Assembly (NCBI GenBank): GCA_903813345.2
Contig: CAIIXF020000001.1
Location: 12,011,915 to 12,075,914 of the forward strand
Source: Owenia fusiformis
Taxonomy: Eukaryota; Annelida; Polychaeta; Sabellida; Oweniidae
Reading direction: 5' to 3'
DNA: 64,000 nucleotides
In this document: positions 22,611 through 33,487 of the stretch, piece by piece
Layout: the number at the start of each line of letters is the position of its first letter
Position numbering within the stretch: the stretch's first letter is position 1
Program-made: the position numbers and the translations under genes
Notes under the pieces: generated by a model
Told to the model about the DNA's origin: nothing
The model's database searches: none
What the model saw: only the letters and a program-made list of their open reading frames with translations

Positions 22611-25535
22611 CTAACGTAGCTTGGGGGCTACTTGTACGCCAGCAATTTCGTAATTGAATTTTAAAGGATGGTGATACCAATGTGCATCTAGGCGGTTCTT
22701 GAACTGGTTGACATGGACTGACTGCACTACGTACTCTGGGAGACTGTTCCAATTGTTTGTTACCCTGTGGCTGAAAGTGTTTTGTCTCATTGAGGTTTTG
22801 CAGTGGGCTTTTAGGAGTGGTTGGGAATTTCCTCTTCTATTGTGTGTTTCTCTTGCTTGGAAATTAGGTAATGTTGCTGTTGTGTTGACATCATAGTATG
22901 AGTTGATGTATTTGAACGTCTCTATCATATCACCACGTAGTCGTCTGTAGGCAAGTGTTGTAAGGTCTAGTGCCTTTAGTCTCTGGGGGTAGGGTAGAGC
23001 TTTAAGTGTTGGAACTATACGCGTTGCTCTTCTTTGTATTTTCTCTAGGGCTTCTATATCCTTCTTCATGTAGGGATTCCACACTGATTGTGCAAACTCA
23101 AGTTTGGGTCTGACTAAGCCATTGAATAGTAATTTAAATGTATCAGTGTCCCAGTATGTAAAAGATCTTTTTACCATTCCAAGCACTTTGTTTGCATTGT
23201 TTGCTATGGTTTTGACATGGTCACTGAATTTGAGATTTGTATCCATATAAACTCCAAGATCTCTTTCACAGTTACTATGTCTAATTGTAGATTTCTGGTC
23301 TGAGTTGTTGTCTTTCATCAGGTAGTCGAAATTCCTGTTACTTCTTCCAATATGTAGTACGCCACATTTTTTAGTATTGAATTTTAATTGCCAATCTTGA
23401 GTCCATTTTTGAACATTGTCAATATCCCTCTGTAGTAAAGTTTGATCATCTATGGAGTTAACTTTTCTATGGAGTTTAGTATCGTCAGCGAACAGGCTTA
23501 TATTACTGTGTTTAACAACGTTTGGCATGTCGTTGACATACAGTAGGTAGATCAAAGGTCCAATTACAGATCCCTGAGCTATTCCTGACCGTACAGGGGT
23601 CCATGGTGCTGATATGTCATTTATAACTACTCGTTGTTCTCTATGTTGGATGAAGTGCGAGAGCCACATCAGAGATTTACCCCTAATTCCAAAATTTCTT
23701 TCCAGTTTGAGTAGGAGTCTTTGGTGGGGCACGGAATCAAACGCCTTGGCATAATCAAGATAAATAGCATCAGTAGCGCCCCCTGTATCTAGTAGATTTG
23801 ACCATGCTTCAACTATTTCCAGAAGATTAGTTGTACAAGACCTATTTGGCAGGAAACCATGTTGGGCTGTATTTAGGAGATTGTTTTTGTAAAGGTGTTC
23901 AATCAGTTGCCTTCTGATGATGCTTTCAAGTATTTTGCAGGTAATACATGTGAGACTTATTGGGCGGTAGTTGTTAGGACTTGACTTTGAACCGCTCTTA
24001 TGTAGAGGGGTTATGTTAGCTCGTCTCCAGTCTTGTGGTAGGTATCCTTCATCTAGTGATTTCTTGTAGATTAAATAGAGGGGATGGGCTATAGTGTCTG
24101 CTAGTTCCTTGAGGATAATTCCTTTGATTTTGTCCGGTCCTGGTGATTTGTTGGTTTTCAGATTTTTTAGTTCAAGGGTCACTTCTCCTTCGCTTATCTG
24201 CCAGTTGGTAATATAAGACCCTATATATATGTAGTCTATGACTGGTATATTCTTTGTGTCCTCATCTGTAAAAACTTCTGCGAAGAATTCGTTAAGGACT
24301 TCTGATTTTTCTAGGTTTGAATTTGTTTGTGTTCCATCCTTTCGATCAAGATCAGGGATTCCTACTCTGGATTTTTTCTTATTGTTGGCATATTTCCAGA
24401 ATGGTTTTTGATTATATTTTATCGTTTTTGCCATTTTCTTTTCATATCTTCTTATGGCTTTTCTTACTTCTGACTTGGCTTGATTACATGCTTTCCTAAA
24501 TATCATTTTATCTTCTTCATTCAGAGTATCATCTTTCCTTTTTCGTGTCATCTTGTTAAAAGCTTTCCGTTTGGTTCTTATCGCCTTCATACACTCCGTA
24601 TCTATCCACGGTTGTCTCTTTTTTCCCGGTGTAATTTTGGGGATATGTTTTTCTGTGGTTTCTTCTAATTTGGTTTTGAATATTGACCAGCTTTCTTCAG
24701 TTGTTTGGCCTTCGAAGATTTGTTCCCAGTCTACACTTAAATCACTTCTCATTTTCTTGAAGTCTGCTTTCTGTAGAAGTTCTATCTTTTTCTCATTTGG
24801 TGTGAATTTTTGTGCACAGTTTATAGTCATAGAAAGCATGTGGTGATCACTTCTCCCCAGCGGTGGGTTGTTTTCTAGGTTGCTTATTGTGTCTGGCTCA
24901 TTTGTAAGTACTAGGTCTAGTAGATTTCCTTGTTGTCCTGTTCTGGTTCGTGTGGTTTTCATCTGATGTTGGGTCAAGAAGTTGTCATCAATTATTTCAA
25001 GCAGGTATTCCGAAGTTTCCTTATTTGGTCCATTTAGCGCCGATTTGATTTCCCAGTCAATCTGTGGTAGGTTGAAATCTCCAACTACTAACATGTGTTT
25101 GGGTGACTTTCCACATATTTCTGTGATTTGGTTTAGTACTGCAAATGAATTGTCTTTGGTACTGCTCGGGCTGCGATATATACATCCTATTGTACATTCA
25201 TGTTGTCCAGATCCTACAGTGATCCATATAGATTCAGCTTCGTTTCCTGATAATTCAATTTGTGATGATTTGATGTGGGATTTCACATATATTATTGTTC
25301 CCCTGGTGTTTGTCGTATCAATATTGTGGAAACTGTTGTACATATCGAGTTTAAGTTCTTGTTCTAGAACTGGGTATTTCGAGTTTTTTGGTTTAATTTC
25401 TGTTAGAGCAATGATGTCTGGATCTTTCATCTGGATAATGACTTTTAATTCGTCTCGTTTGTTCATTAGTGAATCACAGTTTCCATAGATGACTGTTAAT
25501 GGTTTCAGGTTTCTGTCATTACTAGGATTAGTCAA
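22611..25535 (-). CDS. LINE ORF2: endonuclease and reverse transcriptase
   Basis: A 974-codon open frame. The N-terminal endonuclease shows its usual landmarks: N19 in YGNCDSL, E46 in ALTEIK, GDFN at 152-155 and SDHH at 229-232. After a basic linker (about 300-390) comes the reverse transcriptase, with SPGPDKI (464-470), NYRPISL (522-528), QHGF (558-561), YLDYAKAFDSV (592-602), AQGSVIGP (653-660) and the catalytic FADD (682-685). The C-terminus has the LRGD and FKNRLD motifs seen in CR1-like proteins. The frame has no stops, so all core motifs survive. Its first codon is TTG, and there is no ATG before residue 24, which lies after the first endonuclease motif. Translation therefore must start upstream. 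Some plus-strand frames over this region are antisense shadows. Confidence 0.92.
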   Translation of the reverse strand: MTNPSNDRNLKPLTVIYGNCDSLMNKRDELKVIIQMKDPDIIALTEIKPKNSKYPVLEQELKLDMYNSFHNIDTTNTRGTIIYVKSHIKSSQIELSGNEAESIWITVGSGQHECTIGCIYRSPSSTKDNSFAVLNQITEICGKSPKHMLVVGDFNLPQIDWEIKSALNGPNKETSEYLLEIIDDNFLTQHQMKTTRTRTGQQGNLLDLVLTNEPDTISNLENNPPLGRSDHHMLSMTINCAQKFTPNEKKIELLQKADFKKMRSDLSVDWEQIFEGQTTEESWSIFKTKLEETTEKHIPKITPGKKRQPWIDTECMKAIRTKRKAFNKMTRKRKDDTLNEEDKMIFRKACNQAKSEVRKAIRRYEKKMAKTIKYNQKPFWKYANNKKKSRVGIPDLDRKDGTQTNSNLEKSEVLNEFFAEVFTDEDTKNIPVIDYIYIGSYITNWQISEGEVTLELKNLKTNKSPGPDKIKGIILKELADTIAHPLYLIYKKSLDEGYLPQDWRRANITPLHKSGSKSSPNNYRPISLTCITCKILESIIRRQLIEHLYKNNLLNTAQHGFLPNRSCTTNLLEIVEAWSNLLDTGGATDAIYLDYAKAFDSVPHQRLLLKLERNFGIRGKSLMWLSHFIQHREQRVVINDISAPWTPVRSGIAQGSVIGPLIYLLYVNDMPNVVKHSNISLFADDTKLHRKVNSIDDQTLLQRDIDNVQKWTQDWQLKFNTKKCGVLHIGRSNRNFDYLMKDNNSDQKSTIRHSNCERDLGVYMDTNLKFSDHVKTIANNANKVLGMVKRSFTYWDTDTFKLLFNGLVRPKLEFAQSVWNPYMKKDIEALEKIQRRATRIVPTLKALPYPQRLKALDLTTLAYRRLRGDMIETFKYINSYYDVNTTATLPNFQARETHNRRGNSQPLLKAHCKTSMRQNTFSHRVTNNWNSLPEYVVQSVHVNQFKNRLDAHWYHHPLKFNYEIAGVQVAPKLR

Positions 25536-25622
25536 ATTTACAGCTTTTTCCCTTTGCTTTTTGTTGTTTCCTATTGTTTTATTTACACTATTTACACTAT
25601 TTACAATTTTTTCCTTCTTCTG

Positions 25623-25841
25623 TCAGTCTTTTTTGCTACTGCTCCGGTAGCTTGTTTCTTCTATTATTTCAATTTGCCTGTCTGGAGTATGATATTCACT
25701 TGTTGTTTGAGGTAGGGGGGAGGGATTGTCTGCTCTGTGGTAGCTAGCTGATTTTTCTATCTCAATTCGTCTGTTTGAGTTTGGGAAATGTTGGTGAGGT
25801 TGCCATGGTGATCGTGGTGGATGGTTACTCGAGTCTCTAGC
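25623..25841 (-). pseudogene. LINE ORF1 tail (truncated)
   Basis: Seventy-two open codons followed by TGA at 25625-25623, with no ATG; the frame is closed upstream by TAA at 25844-25842. The peptide is polar (for example RSPWQPHQHF and EETSYRSSSKKD). It is in the same frame as ORF2: after TGA the frame stays open through QKKEKIVNSVN and on into the endonuclease. It is most simply the last part of ORF1, the rest being lost by 5' truncation. Confidence 0.5.
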
Positions 25842-25844
25842 TTA

Positions 25845-28577
25845 CAGCTAGACGAAACTTCATTGATTTCGTATGTACTGTGCTACACGCACCTACACGC
25901 ACCTAGAACTCATTTTTAATAAATTTTATAAATATTTTTAAGAATATTAATCATATTTAGGATGAAGCGTTGCTTGTCTGGATTTAGATATTTCAAAATT
26001 TCATTTCGGAGTTTTGACACATGGTGAAATTTTCTCGCTGTAGCTAAAAATGGCTTCCGGTTCTGGACGTGAATAACATTTGAAATTATTCTCGCTTAAA
26101 GAAATCAAATATAACAAATTTCAAGACGGGGATGTGAGCTGATGTTCTTCAAATCTATACATAAAGGTATATTTCATATTATTATGCCATATTTACTGTG
26201 CGTGTGACACAATGATTTACAATATTTATAATACTAAGGCAGCTCAATCTTCCTCCTCAAAGCCGGAATATAGAGAAGGCTTTGGACCGAAGTAAGTGGA
26301 TGGTACATTTGGCTTTCCATGTCTGATTCTATTGTATCATCAGTGTGGGTTGAGATGTTATCCTCTTCGTCTGAAATCTCCCTTACATTTGTATCAAGTT
26401 GTGGTCTGCGTGTATACTGTTGTCTTGGTGGATCAGCTTGGCGTTTCTTTGTTATCTTTCCATGAAAGGAAAAGATATACAGTTGGGGACATAAATAAAT
26501 GACAGGTGGATTTGCTGAAGTGAGGATTTCCCATGTTAAAAATAAGAGAATTTACAAGAGGCCATACATCAGTGGATGAGATTATACAAAATGTAAAATA
26601 TACAAATTTTAAGCGATATATATCTAGACAATATTGGAAATTATGGGCTTTCAGACCACCATAATTAGGAAATGGTGATCGAAAATCGACCTGTCATTTA
26701 TTTTTGTCTAAAAGTTTTGTGACCGCGCTCAGTAACATTTCTGATCTTCATATGCATGGGCCTGTTTGTTCTCCAAATCAATACAATCAATCCAATTCCA
26801 TTTACAATCAATATAAACTGAAAAATACGAACAAAATGAACTATATTTACCTTCAAAAACTTCCGCAGATTTCTTCCATGCGAACTCTAGGTGTCATGAC
26901 CTCTCTAACTTTATATCAATCCGCCAAGCAGACGCCGGTCTATTTACTCATTATATTTCTTTTCTATAAGACAAGTCCGTGATTATATTCATTATTGACT
27001 TTGATTTGTTTTCAAACCAATTTAACATTACTCTGAAACTATCCTTTAGTAATGTGATATGATTCGAATGTCTTGAAGAAGTTTAGTGAAGATAAATGTA
27101 ACAGAACTATATCCTAATCAATCAACGATTGATTTAAGAGACATCTATTTAAAACTTAGAAACATAAACTACTTCTGCGTTTTATTCAGTAATATCCATA
27201 AAAGTATAGTCCATAAAAATTATGTATATACATGCCAACAGCCATATTTCAACTTTTGTGCTACGTTGCTGATTTTATGACAACCATGGAAAGCGACAAC
27301 TAAACAATTAGTCGGTGATGTTACATGTCATCTTGGATTTCCAAGGTATGATGTTTTAATATGATTGAAAATCAAACTGGGAAACGAGTTTGGTTACATG
27401 TACCAATCGAAAAAAGTGTTGATATGTATTTTGGGTTTTACCTCATTCTCTTTGTATCCATTCAGAAAGATTCCATAACGAAAAGAGTTTTATATGTCTC
27501 TGATACAGTGGATCCAGGAAATATAGTCTTTTCATGAAATAATAATTTCTAAAAATATGGGATGCAGACTTCAACCAATTGAGCCAAAATTATTGTAAAA
27601 GTGATACTTTTTGAAGGAATTTAACTCAACATGTCCATTATAGATTCCTTACACAAAAGGACTTTGCTTATTGGGTTGAGGAACATTCATTTATGGGATA
27701 ATTCATGGATAGATCAAACAATACATTTAAATAATAAAATATATATTTATTGAAATATAAAAGAAATAAAAGATCTACAAAAAGTTATCAATTCCACAAA
27801 AGGTGCATAGAATTATCTTCATAATGTTTTGTGTTTTCGTGAGAGTATAAATTCTATAATACAATGGCATGCATAATTGCGAAGTTAACCATCTATCCCA
27901 GATTTAAAGCAGATATGAAATGGTATTTTTAACCTAAAGGAATCAATATCATTTTTTGATAGATGTATTTGGACATGTTTTCTCATCAGTAGTGTGAAAA
28001 TTATTTCACTCTAACGATCGTTATAGCTGCTTAATAAGCAATATTCGAATTGGTTGTGACATTATTGGCCCCCAGGTGATCTTTCACTGGTCCCCACGTG
28101 GCTCGTTTTGGTCCCTTAGATCATGACGTCATAATGCCAAAATGTTTTGTTATTTGTTTACACAACAATCTTATGGTTGCCGTGACGTTGTGATTACTAA
28201 GGAACCAATAAACCAAAGCTATATTTTGTATATGACATTACTAATCACGTGAGGGCCAATTTGATTGATCAGTTAGTTTTATTTCGTTATCTATGACCAT
28301 TAGCAGTGATCTAACATTTATTTTATAATGGCTATCGCGAGAACTCTACGTTGGGCTAATGGAGAAAACCGCATTTTTGTAGCTGCAAGTTGAGAAAAGC
28401 TATTTCAGTTGTCCTTTAAGGATTTAGTAAAACAAAAAAAAATTGAATTCACCCTTATATAATGTATGGCCTTATGGGCCTACCTCTTAGAATATCTTTT
28501 AATTAGCTTACATATGCCCCCTCTGTATTTGCAGTCTTGCAGTATCTGTGCCCCATGCTATTGTCAAACCAGCTAGA
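25845..28577. other. Non-coding stretch between LINE and TIR element
   Basis: No supported exon or RNA gene. Short open frames at 26296-26502, 26704-26982 and 27086-27280 look random. Around 28060-28260 is a locally GC-richer segment with TGACGTCA (28124-28131), CACGTG (28095-28100) and TGTTTAC, which could be regulatory but is unsupported. Confidence 0.4.
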
Positions 28578-28945
28578 ATTAACCAGATGCAAGTAGGTAG
28601 TTACCAGTCTCATCACTAGGTGGCTCATTCGGGTTCAATTTTCATATTACCCTTATGTATCTGATAGTTATACAAATGAAAATATGTCCAGTAAAACAAA
28701 ATATCATCTGTCCAAGAAAAGATATTTCACTTTTTGTGATTTTATAACATGAGGTCTACGGTGAAGCGTCCCGACCTACATGTAGAAGTCACACTTTCAA
28801 AGAAAATTAAATTTTCAAAGTTGATCAACAATTTTTGAAACCACATTTCTTGATGTAATTCAACCTGTAGATTTCAAATATGACATCACTTTGACTGAAT
28901 TTTGAATAGCCTATCTAATGATTATTTCTACGCATCTAGCCTATT
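28578..28945. mobile_element. TIR element, GATGCGAGTAG family, copy 2
   Basis: A diverged, internally shorter relative of 7604-8046, in the same orientation. It starts GATGCAAGTAGG at 28586 and ends CTACGCATCTAG near 28928-28939. It lacks an internal block present in copy 1 (the part around AACATGGCAGGGTATTAC). It lies about 320 bp downstream of the PPCS stop codon. Confidence 0.75.
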
Positions 28946-29231
28946 GAGGAGGATGACTCAATGAATTTCTCAAAATGATTTTGGAATGGACTGTGTCTAT
29001 ACTAACTAAAAGTGGTCCAATTTTAAGTGTGATATTCCTTCATGACTAGATATGTGTGACAATGCTCATAACACAGTCTGGAATCTAATTCATATTTTGT
29101 CATGCCTCTGCTCCATAAGGCTTAATCCATTACACAATCAATTCAGACTCCTTTGCACTTATCCATGAATATTGAAGAATATTCAATCCAAATGTGACCC
29201 CTCACACTTCATGATTCATTATATGGCATTT

Positions 29232-29237
29232 TTTATT
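29232..29237 (-). terminator. Poly(A) signal of PPCS
   Basis: AATAAA on the minus strand, about 30 nt beyond the PPCS stop codon at 29267-29269. The short 3' UTR makes it a plausible signal; other candidates may exist further down. Confidence 0.5.
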
Positions 29238-29266
29238 TCACCATATCACTTATAACAATTCATGTA

Positions 29267-29458
29267 TTATGTGTCAATGTTTGATAGTTCCCCAGTTATA
29301 TGACTGTCATGCATAGCAGCCAAATGTTCCACAATCAATTCTTCAATAGCAACATTGTTTTTTATTTGTTCTTCACTCAATGCTATTTTCTCTGCACAGT
29401 CTCTTGTAATAAGGACCACCTCAAGCTTCCTGGTTTCCAGTATGTTGGCTATCACCAC
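29267..29458 (-). CDS. PPCS: PPCS exon 7 (residues 251-313)
   Basis: Starts [10 protein letters not shown] after acceptor TTCAAG. Includes the [14 protein letters not shown] segment typical of the C-terminus and ends SNIDT before TAA. Confidence 0.94.
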   Translation of the reverse strand: MVIANILETRKLEVVLITRDCAEKIALSEEQIKNNVAIEELIVEHLAAMHDSHITGELSNIDT

Positions 29459-32400
29459 CTTGAAGCAAAGAATGACAATTCAGTGCTATTGAGGCTTAAG
29501 TAATACATTTATGTTTAGAATTAATTTGTAGCTGTATGATGAAAGGATGGGTATCGATATGGTGAACTTTTTGAACACGCGTTTCTTTTAAACCGGTCAT
29601 CAAAAATTTCTGCAAAATTTTACATTTAGTCAATTTAATGGTCATCTTTTGAATGGTAACAATATAATTTGAAATAAATATATATACTTTTCTCTATATT
29701 GTTTTAGAAAACACATCAGACTTTTCTTTTGTTCTTGGCATCATATGTTCAGAATGAAATGAAACATCTATCCGAACCTCATTGGAACAAAATGACATAA
29801 ACACAACGTGCTTAGGTAGGTCTCTCAATATTGTAATTGTACAAAGAAACGTTTGGTTGGTTTAAAAAAAAAATCTAGGTTTATCTTAATTTCTATCTAT
29901 TTTGGGGTTTTTGTTTTAATTTTTTGAATACTTTGTGCTTAATCAACCAAAATTTCCTTTGTATAACTATAATATTGAGAGGTCTAAGAAAATTTTGTAT
30001 ATGCTATTTTGTTCAAACAAGCTTTGGAAAGATATTTTATTTAATTCTCAAGAATTGGTAAAAAGGAACAAAAAACAATTGCACTAAAAAACAAAAATGT
30101 TAACAAAAACAGTTATATGTATAAAAAATATATCATAATATATATAATTTTCGCATTAAACTGTTGTCAATCAGTCAAAATTACATAAAGGACAGTGTTT
30201 TTTTACAGAATGTTTTCAGTAATTGGTTTAAGAGAAAAACATTGTTGAATTCAGTTCACCATATCGATACCAATCCTTTTGTTTTTTATTTCATTTTTTC
30301 TCATATCATCTAGCTCTTCTTTTTTAAATGCATCTTTATGTTAGATAAGATATGCTAGAATCAAGTTTGTTTTCCATCATTAATCCATACATATCATATT
30401 TTGAGATACAATGTACATGTAGATGACTGAGATCAACTAAGCATTTTATCTATTAACCCTTATTCATTAAACCAATGATAAGCTTGCCATATATGTACCT
30501 GATGGTCGTATGTTTGTAATGCTTTTCTGGCCTTAGACTCGAGTAAACTGACATCAGTTTCCAACTGTAAAATAAAAATAATCACAAGATGTTGACTTAT
30601 AACATTTTCTGTCAAAACGACACAATATAAGAATACATACCTTAGTGAACATTGAGATTCTCCAATGATATACTTTAAAACAATTTCAATTTTGAACATA
30701 TAGAACCTGAAGAATTTTAAATGCTCTTTGCATCAAGCCTCAAGTCATCTCCAGAATATATACAGATTATTATATAAAAGTGCATCTCCAATGATGTTAT
30801 GAATGATTGTCAAATGACACATTCTTCATGAGTGGTCCAGAACCCACCTTAAACGATGTAATGAATGCTTGAGGCACCCACTCTTTCACAAGTGGTCCAA
30901 GCATCTTTGGAACCAGCTGGAGATGTATCTGAAGAGGACCACCTGATGACTGGATTTTATGTTCAGGCTGAAATATGATACGATGATTTTTACTTTACTT
31001 TTTTTTTTATTTCGTAAAATACAAGAAAATCTATTTTTACATTAATTATATAATAAGATCAATTAATGAATCTCTTACATCAGAAAAAAATGGGATATAT
31101 GGGCTTGGCTATCAAATCCAAGATGCACAAAATATTTACAAACAATTCATCATATAAACTGCTCTTTTCATGGCAGCCATTTAACCAACATTAGTGAAGG
31201 GAATGGAAGTATTCCTTAAAAACAATCAAAGCTATTTCAATCTTACCATTTCACTGCTAGGAATGTAGAAATCTGAAACAGCTGCTGCAAGGTAGATCAT
31301 CACCTTGCTACCAACTTGACCCAACACCTGGCATGCAGCCTTCAGTAGATACAAGTATTCCCCTACTGCATTGAAGTCAACATTGAGTAGTCTCCGCTCA
31401 CTCTTTGATTGTTTATACTTGACCAGGATGGAACGTAGATTTGGTGCTTTCGCTTCATCAACTACAAAATTGCATAGAAAATTGTATAAAAGTTACCCTT
31501 TGCATCCATTGGACTTAGATTCTTAAAACATAATTTCATCTAGACTCTTTGAATTATTTATGGCTGGGCTGTGGCAGCCACTGGAAGTGGGGCAGGGCTG
31601 CTGAACTGCAAAATTGTCTTTACTATTCAGAGGTTGCTTTAAAACTTACTTCTGTGCTCAGGGTTTATATGAGTGACATTTACACCTACACTATGGGGAT
31701 TGGATCCCTGATCAGAATGCTTTTTATAATGTTTTAATCCACCATTTTTCAGATTAGATGTACAAAACTTATCTGATCCAATTTACCTCATATTTTTTTA
31801 AAATACCTGAAATGGTATCATCCTCTCCTACATGTAGTGCATCTAGCATGGTTTGTTGTGAGAAGTGCCTGGTATAGGGCTCTAGGGATCTGTGGCGATG
31901 GAGAAATATCACAGCATACCCAGAATCTAAGAAGTGTCTTGAGAATGTTAAGAATAAAATAATGCACAGGTATTATTTATATACAAAGTAACAAGCTCAA
32001 TGAGGTATAGTACTGATACAAAATAATAAAGGGTGAGTTTGCAAACTAAACAGAGTTCTCCTATCAAAATGGATTTGCCTATATACCCCTGAGACTCTTA
32101 TCTGATAGATAGAATGCACAAATAAAACAATAGTTTTGCTATTATAGGTAAAAAGTTCTCTTAAAATTTCGAAGTGATTTTTCCTGTTAATTCTGTCATT
32201 GATCTGCCATTTTTTGGAAAGTTACACTGAAACACAAACTCAATGAAACGAAATCACTCGAAAAAGACATGGCACACATCGTGAGCATGCGTACTAAAAG
32301 TTTAAACCAATCAGATTATTTGATTATTTTGCGCACATGAATTATTTGCTTCTGAGCACTTACCATAAAAGCTAACCACAATCAACAAACCTGGCGGAGA

Positions 32401-33132
32401 TTACCCTGGCCCTTACTTAATTTTGGCGAAATTTCAGGTCAAACTCGTGACAAATACATTATACATACGCTGGTATGAAGCCTTGGAGAAACTCATTTTG
32501 GTAATTATGATTTACGGTGTATACCTTTCTGCAGTTTGGGAAATTAAATGTTAGAATTCAAGAAAATATGAGACTTATACAACTTATCAATTAATTTATA
32601 TCAGCATTGTACCTGTCGTACCAAATATCCCCAACAGGCTCAAAGTTAAATGGATCTCACTCAAACTTTAAAGGATACTCTGCTGATGATGCCCCTCTAG
32701 TTCCAATGCTAAAGTTGTCAATAAATCGAACTGTACGGCTCTCCAAGGGTACTGTTGTACCACCCGACTGAAATTATGAAAGTGGAAATTGGCTCAGAAA
32801 ATATTAATACTGTTCATATATGAATAGATGTGAACATACACTTATGAATGTATATGAATATACAGTGTATTCAGCACAAACAGCAATGATTGTCACTGAA
32901 ATCAAATTTATTAAAATTAAATATTTCCGTGGGTGATAATTGAGCACAAAATAAAGTTTGATTTTACTTTTAAATGATTTTAAAGAGTAAATCTAAGTTT
33001 TACTGTTATCAAAACAATCTTTGTAGTCTTCCGCCTGTGAAACTCAACAAACTGTAGCATAGCTTGCTTCTTTGCATCGTAGTTGTCAGGAACTTTCGTC
33101 TGCTCAAAAAAATCTGAGGCCGTGGTCGCCAT
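29267..33132 (-). CDS. PPCS: Phosphopantothenate--cysteine ligase, complete 7-exon gene
   Basis: Joins (R)-4'-phosphopantothenate to L-cysteine at nucleotide cost, the second step of coenzyme A synthesis; the product is then decarboxylated by PPCDC. The enzyme is expected in the cytosol as a dimer. Exons on the minus strand: 33132-33004, 32767-32679, 31937-31807, 31461-31247, 30967-30848, 30564-30499 and 29458-29267. All six introns are GT-AG and the phases agree, giving 313 residues, close to the human enzyme (311). Landmarks: SGGT at 44-47 after the first strand, [11 protein letters not shown] at 58-68 (nucleotide-binding loop), AAAVSDFY at 175-182 (conserved Asp180), [14 protein letters not shown] at 189-202, SFKLETD at 226-232 and ANILETR at 254-260 (conserved Asn255). 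Every expected motif is present, so the gene looks functional. It is the monofunctional eukaryotic form, not the bacterial CoaBC fusion. A possible divergent gene starts about 355 bp upstream. Confidence 0.95.
29542..30279. mobile_element. TIR element inside PPCS intron 6
   Basis: GGTATCGATATGGTGAACT near 29550-29568 is mirrored at 30252-30270, and the similarity continues outward (AAAGGAT) and inward with gaps. The roughly 740 bp between are AT-rich with no coding capacity. It accounts for most of this longest PPCS intron (1040 bp). I see no clear target duplication. Probably a non-autonomous DNA transposon. Confidence 0.7.
30499..30564 (-). CDS. PPCS: PPCS exon 6 (residues 229-250)
   Basis: Twenty-two codons, starting LETDVSLL and ending ALQTYDHQ; acceptor TTACAG, donor GTACAT, both phase 0. 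A longer open frame running past the donor is intronic. Confidence 0.94.
30848..30967 (-). CDS. PPCS: PPCS exon 5 (residues 189-228)
   Basis: Exactly 40 codons from [12 protein letters not shown] through [12 protein letters not shown] to AFITSFK; acceptor ATTTCAG, donor GTGGGT. Confidence 0.95.
31247..31461 (-). CDS. PPCS: PPCS exon 4 (residues 117-188)
   Basis: Acceptor TTTGTAG; carries [12 protein letters not shown] and the core motif [16 protein letters not shown], ending in phase 0 at donor GTAAGA. Confidence 0.95.
31807..31937 (-). CDS. PPCS: PPCS exon 3 (residues 73-117)
   Basis: Acceptor CTCAAG completes Glu73; encodes [17 protein letters not shown] and a variable acidic segment to a split Val codon before donor G|GTATTT. 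Confidence 0.92.
32679..32767 (-). CDS. PPCS: PPCS exon 2 (residues 44-73)
   Basis: Acceptor TTTCAG; encodes SGGTTVPLE and the loop [16 protein letters not shown], then two bases of a Glu codon before donor GTATCC. Reading on through the donor would meet a stop within a few codons, which supports the splice. Confidence 0.93.
33004..33132 (-). CDS. PPCS: PPCS exon 1 (residues 1-43)
   Basis: ATG at 33132-33130, then an N-terminal helix region and the first strand KIVLIT; phase-0 end at donor ACA|GTAAAA. The ATG is chosen because it gives a family-length N-terminus with no longer alternative needed. Confidence 0.92.
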
Positions 33133-33487
33133 CTTTGATTTCAAATCTCTAATTATCTCGCATAACTTTGAATCCTCATTCCACTAGTTACAATGAGTCA
33201 AACATCTTGAAATTTTCCTGCAGGTATCTCCGTGATATAGGAAATATATGACATGTATTTCATATCTTAATATATCTTATTGATACCGCAATCTGGTGTT
33301 GAATGTAGTCTCCGAGTTCAAGGTCACCGAAATCTCGTCAATTTTTGCAGCAGCAGAAAAGGTTTGGAAAATACAATTTCTTCAAAATATACATCTTTCA
33401 TGTATCAAATATCCAAAACTTATTAATTTTGATATATTTTTAGATTTAAGTTTACGACTGATTCATAAGTTCAACGGCGAAAGACCA
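33133..33487. promoter_or_regulatory. Possible bidirectional promoter region
   Basis: The interval separates the PPCS start codon (minus strand) from a candidate first coding exon on the plus strand. Head-to-head spacing of a few hundred bases is common for housekeeping genes. I see no TATA box or CpG island, so this rests on layout alone. Confidence 0.35.

Larger units (their letters stand above)
22531..25841 (-). mobile_element. CR1-like LINE retrotransposon, 5'-truncated
   Basis: Non-LTR retrotransposon on the minus strand with apurinic-type endonuclease and reverse transcriptase in a single long open frame (22611-25535). The 3' end finishes in three copies of the 8-bp word ACTTATAA (22531-22554), typical of CR1/L2-type elements, which end in short tandem words and not in poly(A). 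Upstream there is only the tail of a preceding frame, closed by TAA at 25842-25844, so the copy is probably truncated in ORF1 near there. The upstream boundary is inferred; I see no target duplication. A Mutator-like miniature element lies about 50 bp beyond the 3' end. Confidence 0.85.

Noticed and set aside
24317-25488. Several plus-strand open frames of 60-168 codons
   Set aside because: They are antisense to the LINE endonuclease/RT frame, and their hydrophobic composition is what its reverse complement would give.
28060-28260. Possible enhancer with CRE, CACGTG and FOX-like words
   Set aside because: Single short motifs in a 200-bp GC-richer patch are expected by chance; listed only as part of the non-coding stretch.
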